Counted from the stretch's first letter, positions 8,818 through 17,641 are shown. The stretch is 64,000 nucleotides of DNA from Streptomyces liliifuscus (GCF_016598615.1 NZ_CP066831.1:992001-1056000), one strand, 5' to 3'. The notes: generated from the letters alone by a model not told the origin. Numbers and translations: made by a program.

Positions 8818-8968
8818 CGTGCCGACCTCTTCCTTGGATACGGACGTACCGGCTGCGGCTTCGGGGGGAGCCGTGAGCCGTGTGTCGGGGGCCGTGGTGT
8901 CGGGGAATCGCGATGTTGGATCGCGGTGTTGAGGAGTCGCGGTGTCGCGCCGTCGACGCGCCGGGCTT

Positions 8969-10192
8969 TCAGTGGGCCGCGTGGGCCCATTCGCCGATGA
9001 CCGGGACGCAGTCCTCGGCGAAGTACTCGTAGTCGGCGGCGGTGTTGTAGACGTGTGCGGACAGCCGCATGTAGCCGATGCCGTCGAAACTGGTGAAGGC
9101 CGCCTCCACGCCCAGTTCGCGGGCCGCCCGGTCGCGCAGCGCGTCCGCCTCGACCCGGCCGGCGGCCAGCCCCTCGGGCAGCCGCACGAGCCGCATGCCG
9201 GGGACGGGCATGCCCACGTCGACGGTGCCGGGGACTGCGCCCAGTTCGGCGAAGGCGGCTCCCACGAGGCGCTCGGCGTAGCCGGCCAGGTCGTCCATGT
9301 ACTGGCGTGCGGTGTCCCAGCCCCAGGTGCGGTCGACGAAGTCCAGCGCTGTCGACGCGGCGAGGTAGCCGGTGACGTCGACCGTGCCCTGCTGGTCGAA
9401 CCGGTCGGGATAGGGGTCGGGGGCGCCCCAGGAGTCGATCAGCGGATAGAGGTCCTCGCGCTGCGTGCCCCGGGCGACCAGAGCGGCGGTGCCGCGCGGC
9501 GCGCAGCCCCACTTGTGCAGGTTGCCGACCCAGAAGTCGCACGTCAGGCCGTCGAGCGGAGCCTCGATCAGACCGGGGGCGTGCGCACCGTCCACGAGCA
9601 GGGGGATCCCGAGCCGCGCGGCCTCCGCGCCGATCCGCTCCACCGGCATCCGGCGGGCGGTCGCCGAGGTGATCTGGTCGACGACGATCAGATCCGTGGC
9701 GTCGTCGACCTCCGCCATCACGGCCTCGTACGCCTGCTCCTCGTCCGCGTCCAGCGGCACCCGGGCGGTGCGGACCTCGCCGCCCCAGCGGCGGGCCAGC
9801 CGTTCGGCGCCCATGGTCACGGCTCCGTAGCCGTGGTCGGTGACAACGATCGCGCCGCCGCGTCGGCGCGGTAGAGCGTTGAGTACGACGCTCACTCCGG
9901 CGCTCGCGTTGGGCACCAGGGCGAGGTCGTCGGGGGTGGCCCGCAGGAAGGCCGCGAGGTCGACCCGCGCGTCGGCGATCTTCTGCGGCAGCGCGGGGAA
10001 CCACACCACCGGGGAGCTGTCCATCTCGGCCCTCAGTTCGTTCTGCCGCTCCTGCGCCACCAGCGGGACCGCCCCGAACGAGCCGTGGTTCAGGTGCTTC
10101 ATGACGGGGTCCAGCGACCACGCCCTGGCGGCGGGCCGGCCGTCCGCCAGCAGCAGGGGACGCGGGGCGGTGGTGACCTCGGTCTCGCTCAC
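8969..10192 (-). CDS. PLP-dependent class V aminotransferase-fold enzyme (isopenicillin N epimerase-like)
   Basis: 407 residues. Class V signatures: LNHGSFGAVP near the N terminus, PNASAGVSVVLNAL cofactor-phosphate region, the VDGAHAPGLI motif with the PLP-pyridine Asp, and the Schiff-base lysine in FWVGNLHKWGCAPRGTAAL. The arrangement is that of CefD-like epimerases and related desulfurase-fold enzymes; the substrate is not predictable. I place the start at GTG 10192, which has GGAG six bases upstream; ATG at 10204 has no such site. The gene precedes the ABC transporter on the same strand and faces a FadR-type regulator, suggesting catabolism of an imported amino compound. Confidence 0.85.
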   Translation of the reverse strand: MSETEVTTAPRPLLLADGRPAARAWSLDPVMKHLNHGSFGAVPLVAQERQNELRAEMDSSPVVWFPALPQKIADARVDLAAFLRATPDDLALVPNASAGVSVVLNALPRRRGGAIVVTDHGYGAVTMGAERLARRWGGEVRTARVPLDADEEQAYEAVMAEVDDATDLIVVDQITSATARRMPVERIGAEAARLGIPLLVDGAHAPGLIEAPLDGLTCDFWVGNLHKWGCAPRGTAALVARGTQREDLYPLIDSWGAPDPYPDRFDQQGTVDVTGYLAASTALDFVDRTWGWDTARQYMDDLAGYAERLVGAAFAELGAVPGTVDVGMPVPGMRLVRLPEGLAAGRVEADALRDRAARELGVEAAFTSFDGIGYMRLSAHVYNTAADYEYFAEDCVPVIGEWAHAAH

Positions 10193-10225
10193 ATCACTCC
10201 ACATCTACCGAACCCGAGTGCCACC

Positions 10226-10242
10226 AGACATCAGAGGATGAC
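10226..10242. promoter_or_regulatory. Candidate FadR-type operator, site 1 (aminotransferase side)
   Basis: AGACATC and GATGAC half-sites separated by AGAG, 34 bases upstream of the aminotransferase GTG. A variant with wider spacing of the palindrome seen at sites 2 and 3. A further half-site GATGACT is at 10255-10261. Confidence 0.55.
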
Positions 10243-10309
10243 GGCGACACGTATGATGACTCGGCATCCTGGCAGGCGTTTTCCGGCCTCGCAAGGGTCG
10301 TGCAGCGAA

Positions 10310-10324
10310 AGTCATCAGATGACT
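10310..10324. promoter_or_regulatory. Candidate FadR-type operator, site 2 (perfect palindrome)
   Basis: AGTCATCAGATGACT, a perfect 7+1+7 inverted repeat in the region between the divergent aminotransferase and FadR-type genes. Site length and symmetry fit a GntR/FadR dimer. Confidence 0.7.
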
Positions 10325-10341
10325 CCCGGCCGATACATCCG

Positions 10342-10356
10342 AGACATCAGATGACT
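10342..10356. promoter_or_regulatory. Candidate FadR-type operator, site 3 (one mismatch)
   Basis: AGACATCAGATGACT, the same palindrome as site 2 with one mismatched pair, 32 bases downstream of it (centre to centre) and 56 bases before the regulator's ATG. Probably used for autoregulation. Confidence 0.7.
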
Positions 10357-10412
10357 GACTACAGTGCCCGAGGGTCTCGGTGGTGCCGCCGGCCCGTCAG
10401 GGGAGGAATCGG

Positions 10413-11129
10413 ATGTCCGCAGTCGACAAGGCGTTCCACGGTCTGCGTCACATGATCGCGACGGGGCGTCTGGGCCCGGGAGACCGCATCCCGCCCGAGG
10501 CCGAGCTCGGCGAGGAACTGGGCGTCTCGCGGGGCCCGCTGCGCGAGGCCGTACGGATGCTCGCGGCGCTCGGTGTGGTGGAGCCGCGACACGGTTCGGG
10601 CACGTACGTCTCCCAGCTCCGCCCCGAGGACGTCATCGGAAGTCTGTCGCTGACCCTCGAACTCCTGCCGCTGTCGGGCCTGTTGGAGGTCTACGAGATC
10701 CGGCGGGTACTGGAGGCGCACGTGGCCGCGAAGGCCGCCGCGCGCCGGACCCCCGAGACGGTGAAGACGCTCTACTCCCTCATCGAGTCCATGGAGGCCA
10801 CCGAGGACCCCACCGAGGCCTCGGAGCTCGACCACCGTTTCCACGCCGAGGTGGCGCGGGCCGCCGAGAACCCCACGCTCGCCTCCCTGCTCGCGGTCTT
10901 CCGCGCCCGCTCCCGCAAGTACCAGGTCTTCACCCTTCCCGAAGGCCCCGAGATGCGACGCAAGAGCGACGCCGACCACCGCGTCCTCGCCACGGCGATC
11001 GCCGACCGCGACCCGGGCGCCGCCGCCGGCGCGGCCGAGGCCCACGTCGCCCAGACGGAACGGTGGCTACGAGCCTTCATGCCACCGGTGGAGGAGAACG
11101 ACGGCGGGCCGGAGGACGCCCTGACCTGA
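10413..11129 (+). CDS. GntR/FadR-family transcriptional regulator (FCD domain)
   Basis: 238 residues. N-terminal winged helix-turn-helix (about 1-70): PGDRIPPEAELGEELGVSRGPLREAVRMLAALGVVEPRHGSGTYV. C-terminal all-helical FCD ligand domain with VYEIRRVLEAHVAAKAA, ELDHRFHAEVARAAENP and HRVLATAIADRD, containing Asp and His residues that commonly bind metal in this fold. ATG at 10413 follows a strong GGGGAGGAATC site; a further in-frame start at 10380 lacks one. It likely represses the divergent PLP enzyme and ABC transporter and itself through the three palindromes between them, with a carboxylate effector. Effector unknown. Confidence 0.93.
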   Translation: MSAVDKAFHGLRHMIATGRLGPGDRIPPEAELGEELGVSRGPLREAVRMLAALGVVEPRHGSGTYVSQLRPEDVIGSLSLTLELLPLSGLLEVYEIRRVLEAHVAAKAAARRTPETVKTLYSLIESMEATEDPTEASELDHRFHAEVARAAENPTLASLLAVFRARSRKYQVFTLPEGPEMRRKSDADHRVLATAIADRDPGAAAGAAEAHVAQTERWLRAFMPPVEENDGGPEDALT

Positions 11130-11309
11130 CCACTGCTCGGGCGATCGCGGTGGAGGAGTGGGACGCGTCCAGGTAGGCCGGGCCCCAAGGGGTTTCCAGC
11201 CAGTCCACGGTCAGGTGCCGTCCGGGCCTCGTGTACGTACGCGGCCTGTTCCCCCGCGTCCACGAGCACGGCCAACTGATCACCGAGGTGCCGGGAGCTC
11301 CAAGCTCCA

Positions 11310-11315
11310 TAGAAT
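11310..11315 (+). promoter_or_regulatory. Candidate -10 element for a leaderless DUF4419 mRNA
   Basis: TAGAAT ending six bases before the ATG at 11322, the spacing expected when transcription begins at the start codon. No ribosome binding site precedes that ATG. I see no good -35. Confidence 0.45.
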
Positions 11316-11321
11316 CGCGCG

Positions 11322-12854
11322 ATGGTGACCTTCGAGATCGACGATGTGACGCCTTCCGTCGAGCCGTTGCCGACCCGGCCTCTCGGGGAGCTGGTCGTGG
11401 GTGCGCTCGCGGTCGGTGGGGACCCGAGTGTGCCGGTTGTCGAGCCGAATGGGGTGCATCCGCTGCTCGGGGCGGTGGGGCGCGCGTTCGCGGATCATCG
11501 TCGGCTCGTGCTGACTCCGGACGCGGTGTGGCTGACGATCGCGCAGGGCCTTGCCCAGCACATCCGTCTGCATGCCGAGGAGCTGCGGCCGCGGCTGGTG
11601 CGTCACGCGGGTCGTAAACGGCTCACCGTGGCCGTCGACGGGCAGCTGCCGCACGACCCGAACTCCTGGCAGGACGCTGTGGAGTTGTTCCACAAACTGC
11701 TCGCGGCGGAGATCGAAGGCACCGGTACGACCGCCGACCTCTTCGAGTGCGACTTCTCCACCAGCACCGACGTCGAACGGGTCGCGGGACGCATCGTCAT
11801 GCTCGACGCGTACGCGCCGTACTTCGCCGTCTGGATGACCTTCGTGTGCGGCATCCCGTCGGTCACGTTGACCGGCACGGTCGAGGACTGGCAGCGGATT
11901 CGCGCACGGCTGGACGTGGTCGCCGAGCTGGGCCCGGAGACGTGGTGCCGGTCGCTCGTCCCGATAGCCGACCAGTTCGTGCGTGCCGCGGCAGGCGACG
12001 TGGACACCGCGTTCTGGCGGCGCATCTACAGTCCGGTCGACGCCTATGGCGGCGAGGTGGTCACCGGGTGGATCGCGCGCTTCTATCCGTACCTGACCCG
12101 CCACGGTGCCGCCACGAGGCCGAATCCGCTGCTGGAGCTTCCCCTCGACGAACCACGCGACCTGACCCTCGACGGCATGTTCTACCAGGGCCCTGGCGTG
12201 CGCAGCGACGACGTGCCGGCGACGCTGTCACGGCTGGTCGTCCACATCAACGACCGGGTGGGAGGCGACAATCGAGTGGTCGCCCTGCATGCCGGGCTCG
12301 TGGGTGTCGGCCAGGACGACGACGGATCGCTGCGGCCGGTGGCCGGCTGGCACCTCGCGCCGGCGGCGGTCGAGATGGACGACGTGGTCGACCGGATCGT
12401 GCGTGACCACGCCACCACCCCCGCGCAGTCCCCGGACGGGCTCTGGTTCGAGGGGTGCGCGGACGTGGTGGCGCTCTACAGTCGTGTCGGCTCCGCGACA
12501 CTGTTCGACGGCGCCTGGCGACTCCGGCCGATCGCCGACCGCCGCACGGTGTGGCGAGGCCACCGCGCCCACTCGATCGCCGTCGTCATCGACCTCGCGG
12601 ACGGTCGGAGTCTCGGCGCGGTCGACAACTCCCGCACAGGGACGACCCATTGGGTCGTCTGCCGGATCGAGGAAGTACCGTCCGACGGCACGGAGACGAC
12701 CCGCCCGCGCTTCCGTCTCGTCGACGAGCCGAACGAGGTCCCGGTGTACGGCACTTCACTCGCCCTCCTCCTCGACGCGGCCCTGGACTCGGGCGGTGAC
12801 ATCGCGCACCTGGAGACCGGCCGACTCGACGAACTGGACCGCGACATCGCCTGA
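11322..12854 (+). CDS. DUF4419-type protein
   Basis: 510 residues, cytoplasmic by appearance. The N-terminal half has the pattern I associate with DUF4419: LTPDAVWLTIAQGLAQHIRLHAEELR, then HDPNSWQDAVELFHKLLAAEI, a CDFSTST segment, and LTGTVEDWQRIRARLDVVAEL. No enzymatic motif is evident, and the family's function is not known to me. The C-terminal part is rich in short beta strands. It stands alone between the FadR-type gene and the convergent Old Yellow Enzyme gene. A probable leaderless start is suggested by TAGAAT six bases before the ATG and no ribosome binding site; GTG at 11325 is an alternative. Confidence 0.75.
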   Translation: MVTFEIDDVTPSVEPLPTRPLGELVVGALAVGGDPSVPVVEPNGVHPLLGAVGRAFADHRRLVLTPDAVWLTIAQGLAQHIRLHAEELRPRLVRHAGRKRLTVAVDGQLPHDPNSWQDAVELFHKLLAAEIEGTGTTADLFECDFSTSTDVERVAGRIVMLDAYAPYFAVWMTFVCGIPSVTLTGTVEDWQRIRARLDVVAELGPETWCRSLVPIADQFVRAAAGDVDTAFWRRIYSPVDAYGGEVVTGWIARFYPYLTRHGAATRPNPLLELPLDEPRDLTLDGMFYQGPGVRSDDVPATLSRLVVHINDRVGGDNRVVALHAGLVGVGQDDDGSLRPVAGWHLAPAAVEMDDVVDRIVRDHATTPAQSPDGLWFEGCADVVALYSRVGSATLFDGAWRLRPIADRRTVWRGHRAHSIAVVIDLADGRSLGAVDNSRTGTTHWVVCRIEEVPSDGTETTRPRFRLVDEPNEVPVYGTSLALLLDAALDSGGDIAHLETGRLDELDRDIA

Positions 12855-12916
12855 CCGAGGCGACCGGATGCAGGGCGTGGGAACCGGGCGAGCGGCGCGC
12901 CGCCTCGCGAGCCACC

Positions 12917-12941
12917 CGCGCTAGCCACTCGCGCTAGCCAC
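12917..12941. repeat. Short tandem repeat between convergent genes
   Basis: CGCGCTAGCCAC occurs at 12917-12928 and 12930-12941, with a related shorter copy just upstream. It lies in the 132-base gap between the DUF4419 gene and the Old Yellow Enzyme gene. No clear hairpin terminator is visible there. Confidence 0.6.
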
Positions 12942-12986
12942 CCCGTCGGACTGCCCGGTCAGACCACCGGTGTCAGACCATTTGTG

Positions 12987-14060
12987 TCAGGCGCTGTACT
13001 GGTACGCCGGATACGTCAGATATCCCGCGTCGCCGCCCTGGTAGTAGGTCGCCTCGTCGACGGGCGCGACAGGCACACCCGTGCGCAGGCGTTCCACCAG
13101 GTCGGGGTTGGCGATGAAGGCGCGGCCGAAGCTGATGAGGTCCGCGCCCAGACCGAGCCAGTGGTCGGCCTCGGAACGGCCGGTCTGCTTGGGGCCCATC
13201 GGGAGGACCGGGTTCATGACGAGCGTGCCCGGCCAGGCGCGGCGAAGCGCCACCAGCACCTCTTCGTCCGTGGTCGCTTCGAGATGGACGAACGCCACCT
13301 CCAGCCGCGCCAACTCGGCCAGCAGGGCGGTGTAGAGCTCCGTGACCTCGGTCTCCCGCACACCCCAGAAGGTCCCGCCCGGGGAGAGCCGGATGCCCGT
13401 GCGCGCCGCGCCGACCGCGTCGACCGTTTCGGACACCGCTTCGACGGCGAACCTGATCCGGTGGGCCACGGAGCCTCCGTACCGGTCCGTGCGCAGGTTG
13501 GCGTTGGACGAGAGGAACTGCGAGATCAGGTATCCGTTGGCGCCGTGCAGTTCCACTCCGTCGAATCCCGCGTCCACGGCCCGACGTGCCGCGTCGGCGT
13601 ACGAGCGGGCGTGCGCCGGGACTTCCGAGGTCTCCAGCGCGCGGGGCACGGGGACCGGCTGGGGTCCGGTCGGCGTGAACACCTCGCCGACGGCGGGCAC
13701 GGCCGAGGGGCCGACGGGCCGCATGCCCGTGGTGTCGGGATGCGACACGCGCCCGCCGTGCATGATCTGGGCGAAGATCCGCCCGCCGTTGGCGTGCACG
13801 GCGTCCGTCACCGGCTGCCACGAGGCCTGCTGCTCCTCGGTGTGCAGACCGGGCGTGCCCGGGTTGGACTGCCCGATCAGACTCGGCTGGACGCCCTCGG
13901 TCACGATAAGACCGGCGGTCGCACGCTGGGCGTAGTAGGTCGCCATCGACGGCGTCGCCAGGCCACCGGAAGCGGCCCTCACCCGGCTCATGGGGGCCAT
14001 CACGACGCGGTTGGGCAGCGTCAGTTCGCCGAGCTGATGGCGCTGGAACAGGCTCTTCAC
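12987..14060 (-). CDS. Old Yellow Enzyme family FMN-dependent alkene reductase (NemA-like)
   Basis: 357 residues, a complete TIM-barrel flavin oxidoreductase. Visible motifs: LTLPNRVVMAPMSR at the N terminus, QIMHGGRVSHPD, the active-site pair in FDGVELHGANGYLISQFLSSNANLRTDRYGGS, and phosphate-binding LISFGRAFIANPDLVERL. Such enzymes reduce activated C=C bonds or nitro compounds with NAD(P)H. I choose GTG at 14060, eight bases after AAGGAG; TTG at 14066 is only two bases from it. Divergent from a MerR regulator with a MerR-type palindrome between, as in inducible electrophile or xenobiotic responses. Confidence 0.92.
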   Translation of the reverse strand: MKSLFQRHQLGELTLPNRVVMAPMSRVRAASGGLATPSMATYYAQRATAGLIVTEGVQPSLIGQSNPGTPGLHTEEQQASWQPVTDAVHANGGRIFAQIMHGGRVSHPDTTGMRPVGPSAVPAVGEVFTPTGPQPVPVPRALETSEVPAHARSYADAARRAVDAGFDGVELHGANGYLISQFLSSNANLRTDRYGGSVAHRIRFAVEAVSETVDAVGAARTGIRLSPGGTFWGVRETEVTELYTALLAELARLEVAFVHLEATTDEEVLVALRRAWPGTLVMNPVLPMGPKQTGRSEADHWLGLGADLISFGRAFIANPDLVERLRTGVPVAPVDEATYYQGGDAGYLTYPAYQYSA

Positions 14061-14119
14061 TTTCAAGACTCCTTCGCGATCCGCTGTACCCGGTGCCGGG
14101 CACAGCGGTTACGCTAAAA

Positions 14120-14139
14120 CCTGACATTGATGTCAGAGG
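14120..14139. promoter_or_regulatory. Candidate MerR-type operator
   Basis: CCTGACATTGATGTCAGAGG, an inverted repeat with 7 of 8 pairs matched around a TG centre, between the Old Yellow Enzyme start (14060) and the merR-like ATG (14184). MerR proteins bind such dyads in stretched promoter spacers. Confidence 0.65.
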
Positions 14140-14183
14140 CAAGGCCTGTGGCGCAGGTAACAACGGGGAGCGGGGAGAACGGC

Positions 14184-14561
14184 ATGCGCATCGGAGAGCT
14201 CGCCGAAAGGGCCGGCGTCAGCGTCCGGTCCCTGCGCTACTACGAGGAACAGGGCCTGCTCACCAGCACCCGCAGTGCCAGTGGTCAGCGGCACTACACG
14301 GACCACGAGGCCGAGCGCGTCACCTTCATCCAGCGGATGTACGCGGCAGGTCTGTCCAGCCGGACCATCACCGAACTGCTCCCCTGCGTCGACTCGCCCA
14401 GCGATGAGAACTCGGACGCCGCCCTCGAACGCATGGGCCAGGAACGCGACCGGCTCACCGCGCACATCGCGGAACTCGTTCAGACCCGCGACGCCCTGGA
14501 CGGTCTGATGGCCGCGAACCGGGCACACCGTGAGCAGTCCCAATCGGCCGCATGCGTCTGA
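14184..14561 (+). CDS. MerR-family transcriptional regulator
   Basis: 125 residues: N-terminal MerR winged helix MRIGELAERAGVSVRSLRYYEEQGLLTSTRSASGQRHYTDHEAERVTFIQ, then a dimerisation coiled coil (about 80-112) and a very short tail. The tail lacks the Cys pair or extended loop of metal sensors and there is no large ligand domain, so it resembles small MerR proteins that sense oxidants or xenobiotics. ATG at 14184 is chosen for the CGGGGAGAAC site; upstream in-frame starts have none. Likely controls the divergent Old Yellow Enzyme gene. Confidence 0.9.
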   Translation: MRIGELAERAGVSVRSLRYYEEQGLLTSTRSASGQRHYTDHEAERVTFIQRMYAAGLSSRTITELLPCVDSPSDENSDAALERMGQERDRLTAHIAELVQTRDALDGLMAANRAHREQSQSAACV

Positions 14562-14625
14562 CGCCGCCCCCGTGCCCGGCCCCGACGCGGTGACACGGGA
14601 CAAAGCGGGGCGTCACCATGTACGT

Positions 14626-15477
14626 ATGACGGACGAGACGATCGTGAACACGCATCAGGCCGAGGCCTGGAACGGCTATGAGGGCACCCACTGGGCCGAC
14701 CACCAGACGCGCTACGACAATCTCAACGACGCCGCCAACGGGCCTCTCCTGGCCGCCGCCCGCATCAAGGACACGGACGCGGTCCTCGACATCGGCTGCG
14801 GCAACGGACGTGTCACCCGCCTCGCGGCCGACCGAGGAGCCAGTGCCCTCGGCGTCGATCTGTCCGTGCCGATGCTGGAGCGGGCCAGGGCGAGCGCCGC
14901 CGAGGAAGGGATCGACAACGTCTCCTTCGTACAGGGCGACGCGCAGGTGTATGCCTTTCCCGAGGCGGGCTTCGACGTGGCGCTCAGCCGCTTCGGGGTG
15001 ATGTTCTTCGCCGATCCGGTGGCCGCGTTCGCCAACATCGGACGGGCTCTGCGGCCGGGCGGACGCCTCGCCTTCGTCTGTCCGCAGGCCTTCAGCCGTA
15101 TGGAACAGTCCGTCGTCCTCGCGGCCGTCGCCGAGCATGTGCCCCTGCCCGACCTGTCCCAGGACACGAAGACCGGCCCCGCCTCCTTCGCCGACCCCGA
15201 ACGCACCACGGGCGTACTGCGCGACGCCGGCTTCGAGGACGCCGGCGCCGAGGCGATCGAACGGACACAGCTGTGGGGCGAGGACGCGGAGGACGCCGCG
15301 CACTTCCTCTTCGGCTGGGGCCCCATGCGGCACTGGCTGCGGGACACCGACCCGCAGGCCACGGAGCGCGCCCGGCTCGCGGCCGTCGACGCCTTTCGCG
15401 CCTACGAGTCGGACACCGGCGTACGGCTGACGGCCCGCCTCTGGCTGGTGACCGCCACCTGGCCGGGGGGCGCGTAG
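14626..15477 (+). CDS. Class I SAM-dependent methyltransferase
   Basis: 283 residues. SAM-binding motif I DAVLDIGCGNGRVTRLAADRGA, acidic loop GVDLSVPMLERARA, motif II-like FVQGDAQVYAF, and motif IV region FDVALSRFGVMFFADP followed by LRPGGRLAFVCPQ. Architecture is that of UbiE/type-11 small-molecule methyltransferases. The C-terminal third (from about 190) probably forms the substrate cap; substrate unknown. ATG at 14626 fits the domain start, though its ribosome binding site is weak. Starts 64 bases after the MerR stop and may be co-transcribed. Confidence 0.9.
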   Translation: MTDETIVNTHQAEAWNGYEGTHWADHQTRYDNLNDAANGPLLAAARIKDTDAVLDIGCGNGRVTRLAADRGASALGVDLSVPMLERARASAAEEGIDNVSFVQGDAQVYAFPEAGFDVALSRFGVMFFADPVAAFANIGRALRPGGRLAFVCPQAFSRMEQSVVLAAVAEHVPLPDLSQDTKTGPASFADPERTTGVLRDAGFEDAGAEAIERTQLWGEDAEDAAHFLFGWGPMRHWLRDTDPQATERARLAAVDAFRAYESDTGVRLTARLWLVTATWPGGA

Positions 15478-15525
15478 ACGAGCCAGTCGCGAGGCGGGAG
15501 CAGCGATGGAAAAGGGGGCAACGGC

Positions 15526-16062
15526 ATGAACCGGCCGCTTCTCTACCTCGACGTGGACGGGCCGCTCAACCCCTACGCCGCCAAGCCGCACCGGCGACCC
15601 GCGGGCTATGCCACGCATCGGATGAAGCCCGAGGGCTGGATCGCCCAGCACCCCGGCACGCCGCGGGCCTACGTAAAGCCCCTCCGGGTCTGGCTCAACC
15701 CCGAACACGGTTCCCGTCTACGGGAGTTGGGCGAGCGGTACGACCTGGTGTGGGCGACGACCTGGGGCGCGGAGGCCAACACGTTCATCGGGCCTGTCAT
15801 CGGCCTTCCCCGGTTGCCGGTCGTGGACTGGCCGACGACACATGACATACGCCCGGACGGCACGTTCTGGAAGACCCGTCACCTCGTCGCGCACGCCGAG
15901 GGCCGCCCGTTCGCCTGGGTCGACGACGATCTCGACGACACCGACCGCGCGTTCGTCGCCTCGCACCACGGGAGCCCGGCGCTTCTCCATCATGTCGACG
16001 CCCGGATCGGGCTGCTCGACACCGACTTCGCCGTTCTCGACTCCTTCGCCCGCGCCCTGTGA
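15526..16062 (+). CDS. HAD-like domain protein
   Basis: 178 residues. Motif I of the haloacid dehalogenase fold is visible as LLYLDVDGPLNPY (first Asp nucleophile, second Asp acid/base), with a distal acidic motif FAWVDDDLDD typical for motif IV. The middle section LRELGERYDLVWATTWGAEANTFIGP contains the motif II-like Thr. No cap domain is obvious. Probably a phosphatase or related hydrolase of unknown substrate. ATG at 15526 has AAAAGGGGG eight bases upstream. Forty-eight bases separate it from the methyltransferase gene. Confidence 0.82.
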   Translation: MNRPLLYLDVDGPLNPYAAKPHRRPAGYATHRMKPEGWIAQHPGTPRAYVKPLRVWLNPEHGSRLRELGERYDLVWATTWGAEANTFIGPVIGLPRLPVVDWPTTHDIRPDGTFWKTRHLVAHAEGRPFAWVDDDLDDTDRAFVASHHGSPALLHHVDARIGLLDTDFAVLDSFARAL

Positions 16063-16129
16063 TCGTCGGCGGACCCGCCCGCCGTACAACCTCCGAGCTG
16101 CTCGGAAGTCTTCCTTTCCGGGGTGCAAC

Positions 16130-17641
16130 ATGGGATCGGAACACCAGATCGCCTTCTTCCTGCGGGAGTTGGCGGGACGCAACACGCAGCGTCGCGTGGC
16201 GGCGGCGAAGGGGCTGGGCAGGGTCGGCCGTCGCGAGCACGCCTGGGTGCTCGCCGAGACGGCCGGTGACCCGGTGCCCCAGGTGCGCGAGGCCGCGGCC
16301 ATCGGCCTCGGCCGGCTCGGGGTTCCAGAGGCGGGCAGGGATGTGTTGCCGCTCCTGATGGGCGACATGGATCCATGGGTACGCCGCAGGGCCTCGCTCG
16401 CCGCGATCCACCTCGAGCTTCGCGGCGACGGGATCGTACGGGCCTTCGCGGAGCTGCTCAAGGACCCTGAGTACCACGTCCGTATCAACGCTCTCGTCGG
16501 GCTGACGGCATTGGGCGCACCCGGCGATGTCCCGGCGCTGGTGAGCCTGCTCGGCGATCCGGACGGCGCCGTGTGGGGACGGGCACGGAGTCTGATCTAC
16601 GACCTGAGGGAGGATCCGGCCGTGAAGGCCGAGGTGATCCGGACAGCCCGGGAGGGCGACGCCGCCGCACGCACGGAGGCGCTCACGCTGCTGCCGCGCC
16701 AGTGCGACGAGCGGCTGCTCGACTCGCTGCTCGCGGGGTTGCGCGACCCGTCCCCCGACGTACGGATCGCGGTGGCGCGACGGCTGTCCGACATGGAGAC
16801 GCCGCAGGTTCGTGACGCCCTTGCCGCAACTCTTGACACCGAACAGAGCCCGGCCGTGGCGGCGCGTCTGCTGGGCATGCTGGAACAGCCGGACGACCGG
16901 CAGTTGATCGGCCCGGCACGGCGATGGCTTCGCGACCCCGTGGCCGGTCCGGCGGCCGCTCGCGCGCTGGGAGAGGTGGACACCGGAACGGCCGTGGAAC
17001 TCCTGCGCGGCGTCATCGACGACAAGGCGGTACCGGGACCGACGCGTGCCGCCGCCGCGAAAGCCATTGGCGAGTGCGGGAGATGGGACGCCGTGTGGCA
17101 GTTGCTCCCGCTGCTCGACGACCCGGACGCGGACGTGCAGGAAGGTGCCGTCGACGGCCTGGGCGCAGCCGTCTACAGAGGGCTGCGCCTCTGGGAACGT
17201 TGGCCCGTGACACACGTTCTGGTCGATCGCCTCGCGTCGGAGCCCAGCACCGCCTACCGGACCGGCTACGCCCTGATCGGGCTGCCCGACGCACTGCCGG
17301 CCCTGCGGCGCCTGGCCCACAGTGCCGAGGCGGCCGAGGTCAGGGCCGCGGTGCTCAGGCTGCTCGTCCCGGAGGACCTTGATGCCCCCGGTCGCGGCAG
17401 ATACGGATCCGAGGAGGACGTACGCCTCTTGGTGCGGGGGCTCGACGACCCTGAGGAGCCGGTCCGCTACAGCGCCGCGCTCGCTCTCGAGCAGTGGCTC
17501 AAGTTCGGCTTCGCGCTCCCGCCAGACCGCGAGGCGCTGCACGAACGGCTGGAGACCCTCACCTCGGACCCGTCCTCGCGGCTGCGGCAGGCCGTGGCCG
17601 CCGTGCTCGATGCCCTCGCCGATCCAGGTGGCCGGAACTGA
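16130..17641 (+). CDS. HEAT-repeat protein
   Basis: 503 residues built from about a dozen HEAT/PBS-lyase-like repeats of roughly 30 residues, for example RVGRREHAWVLAETAGDPVPQVREAAAIGLGRLG and LLSLLDDPDADVQEGAVDGLG-like units in the later part. No signal peptide or catalytic motif. HEAT solenoids are protein-binding scaffolds. ATG at 16130 is supported by where repeat one begins; no strong ribosome binding site is visible, and a long open frame continues upstream inside the HAD gene. It lies 110 bases before a MoxR ATPase module and could be its adaptor, but that is only positional. Confidence 0.82.
   Translation: MGSEHQIAFFLRELAGRNTQRRVAAAKGLGRVGRREHAWVLAETAGDPVPQVREAAAIGLGRLGVPEAGRDVLPLLMGDMDPWVRRRASLAAIHLELRGDGIVRAFAELLKDPEYHVRINALVGLTALGAPGDVPALVSLLGDPDGAVWGRARSLIYDLREDPAVKAEVIRTAREGDAAARTEALTLLPRQCDERLLDSLLAGLRDPSPDVRIAVARRLSDMETPQVRDALAATLDTEQSPAVAARLLGMLEQPDDRQLIGPARRWLRDPVAGPAAARALGEVDTGTAVELLRGVIDDKAVPGPTRAAAAKAIGECGRWDAVWQLLPLLDDPDADVQEGAVDGLGAAVYRGLRLWERWPVTHVLVDRLASEPSTAYRTGYALIGLPDALPALRRLAHSAEAAEVRAAVLRLLVPEDLDAPGRGRYGSEEDVRLLVRGLDDPEEPVRYSAALALEQWLKFGFALPPDREALHERLETLTSDPSSRLRQAVAAVLDALADPGGRN

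Noticed and set aside
8876..8955. Degenerate short repeats of GTGTCGGGG and TCGCGGTGTT in the gap before the aminotransferase
   Set aside because: Copies are short and imperfect with no defined unit; they could be remnants but do not support an annotated repeat.
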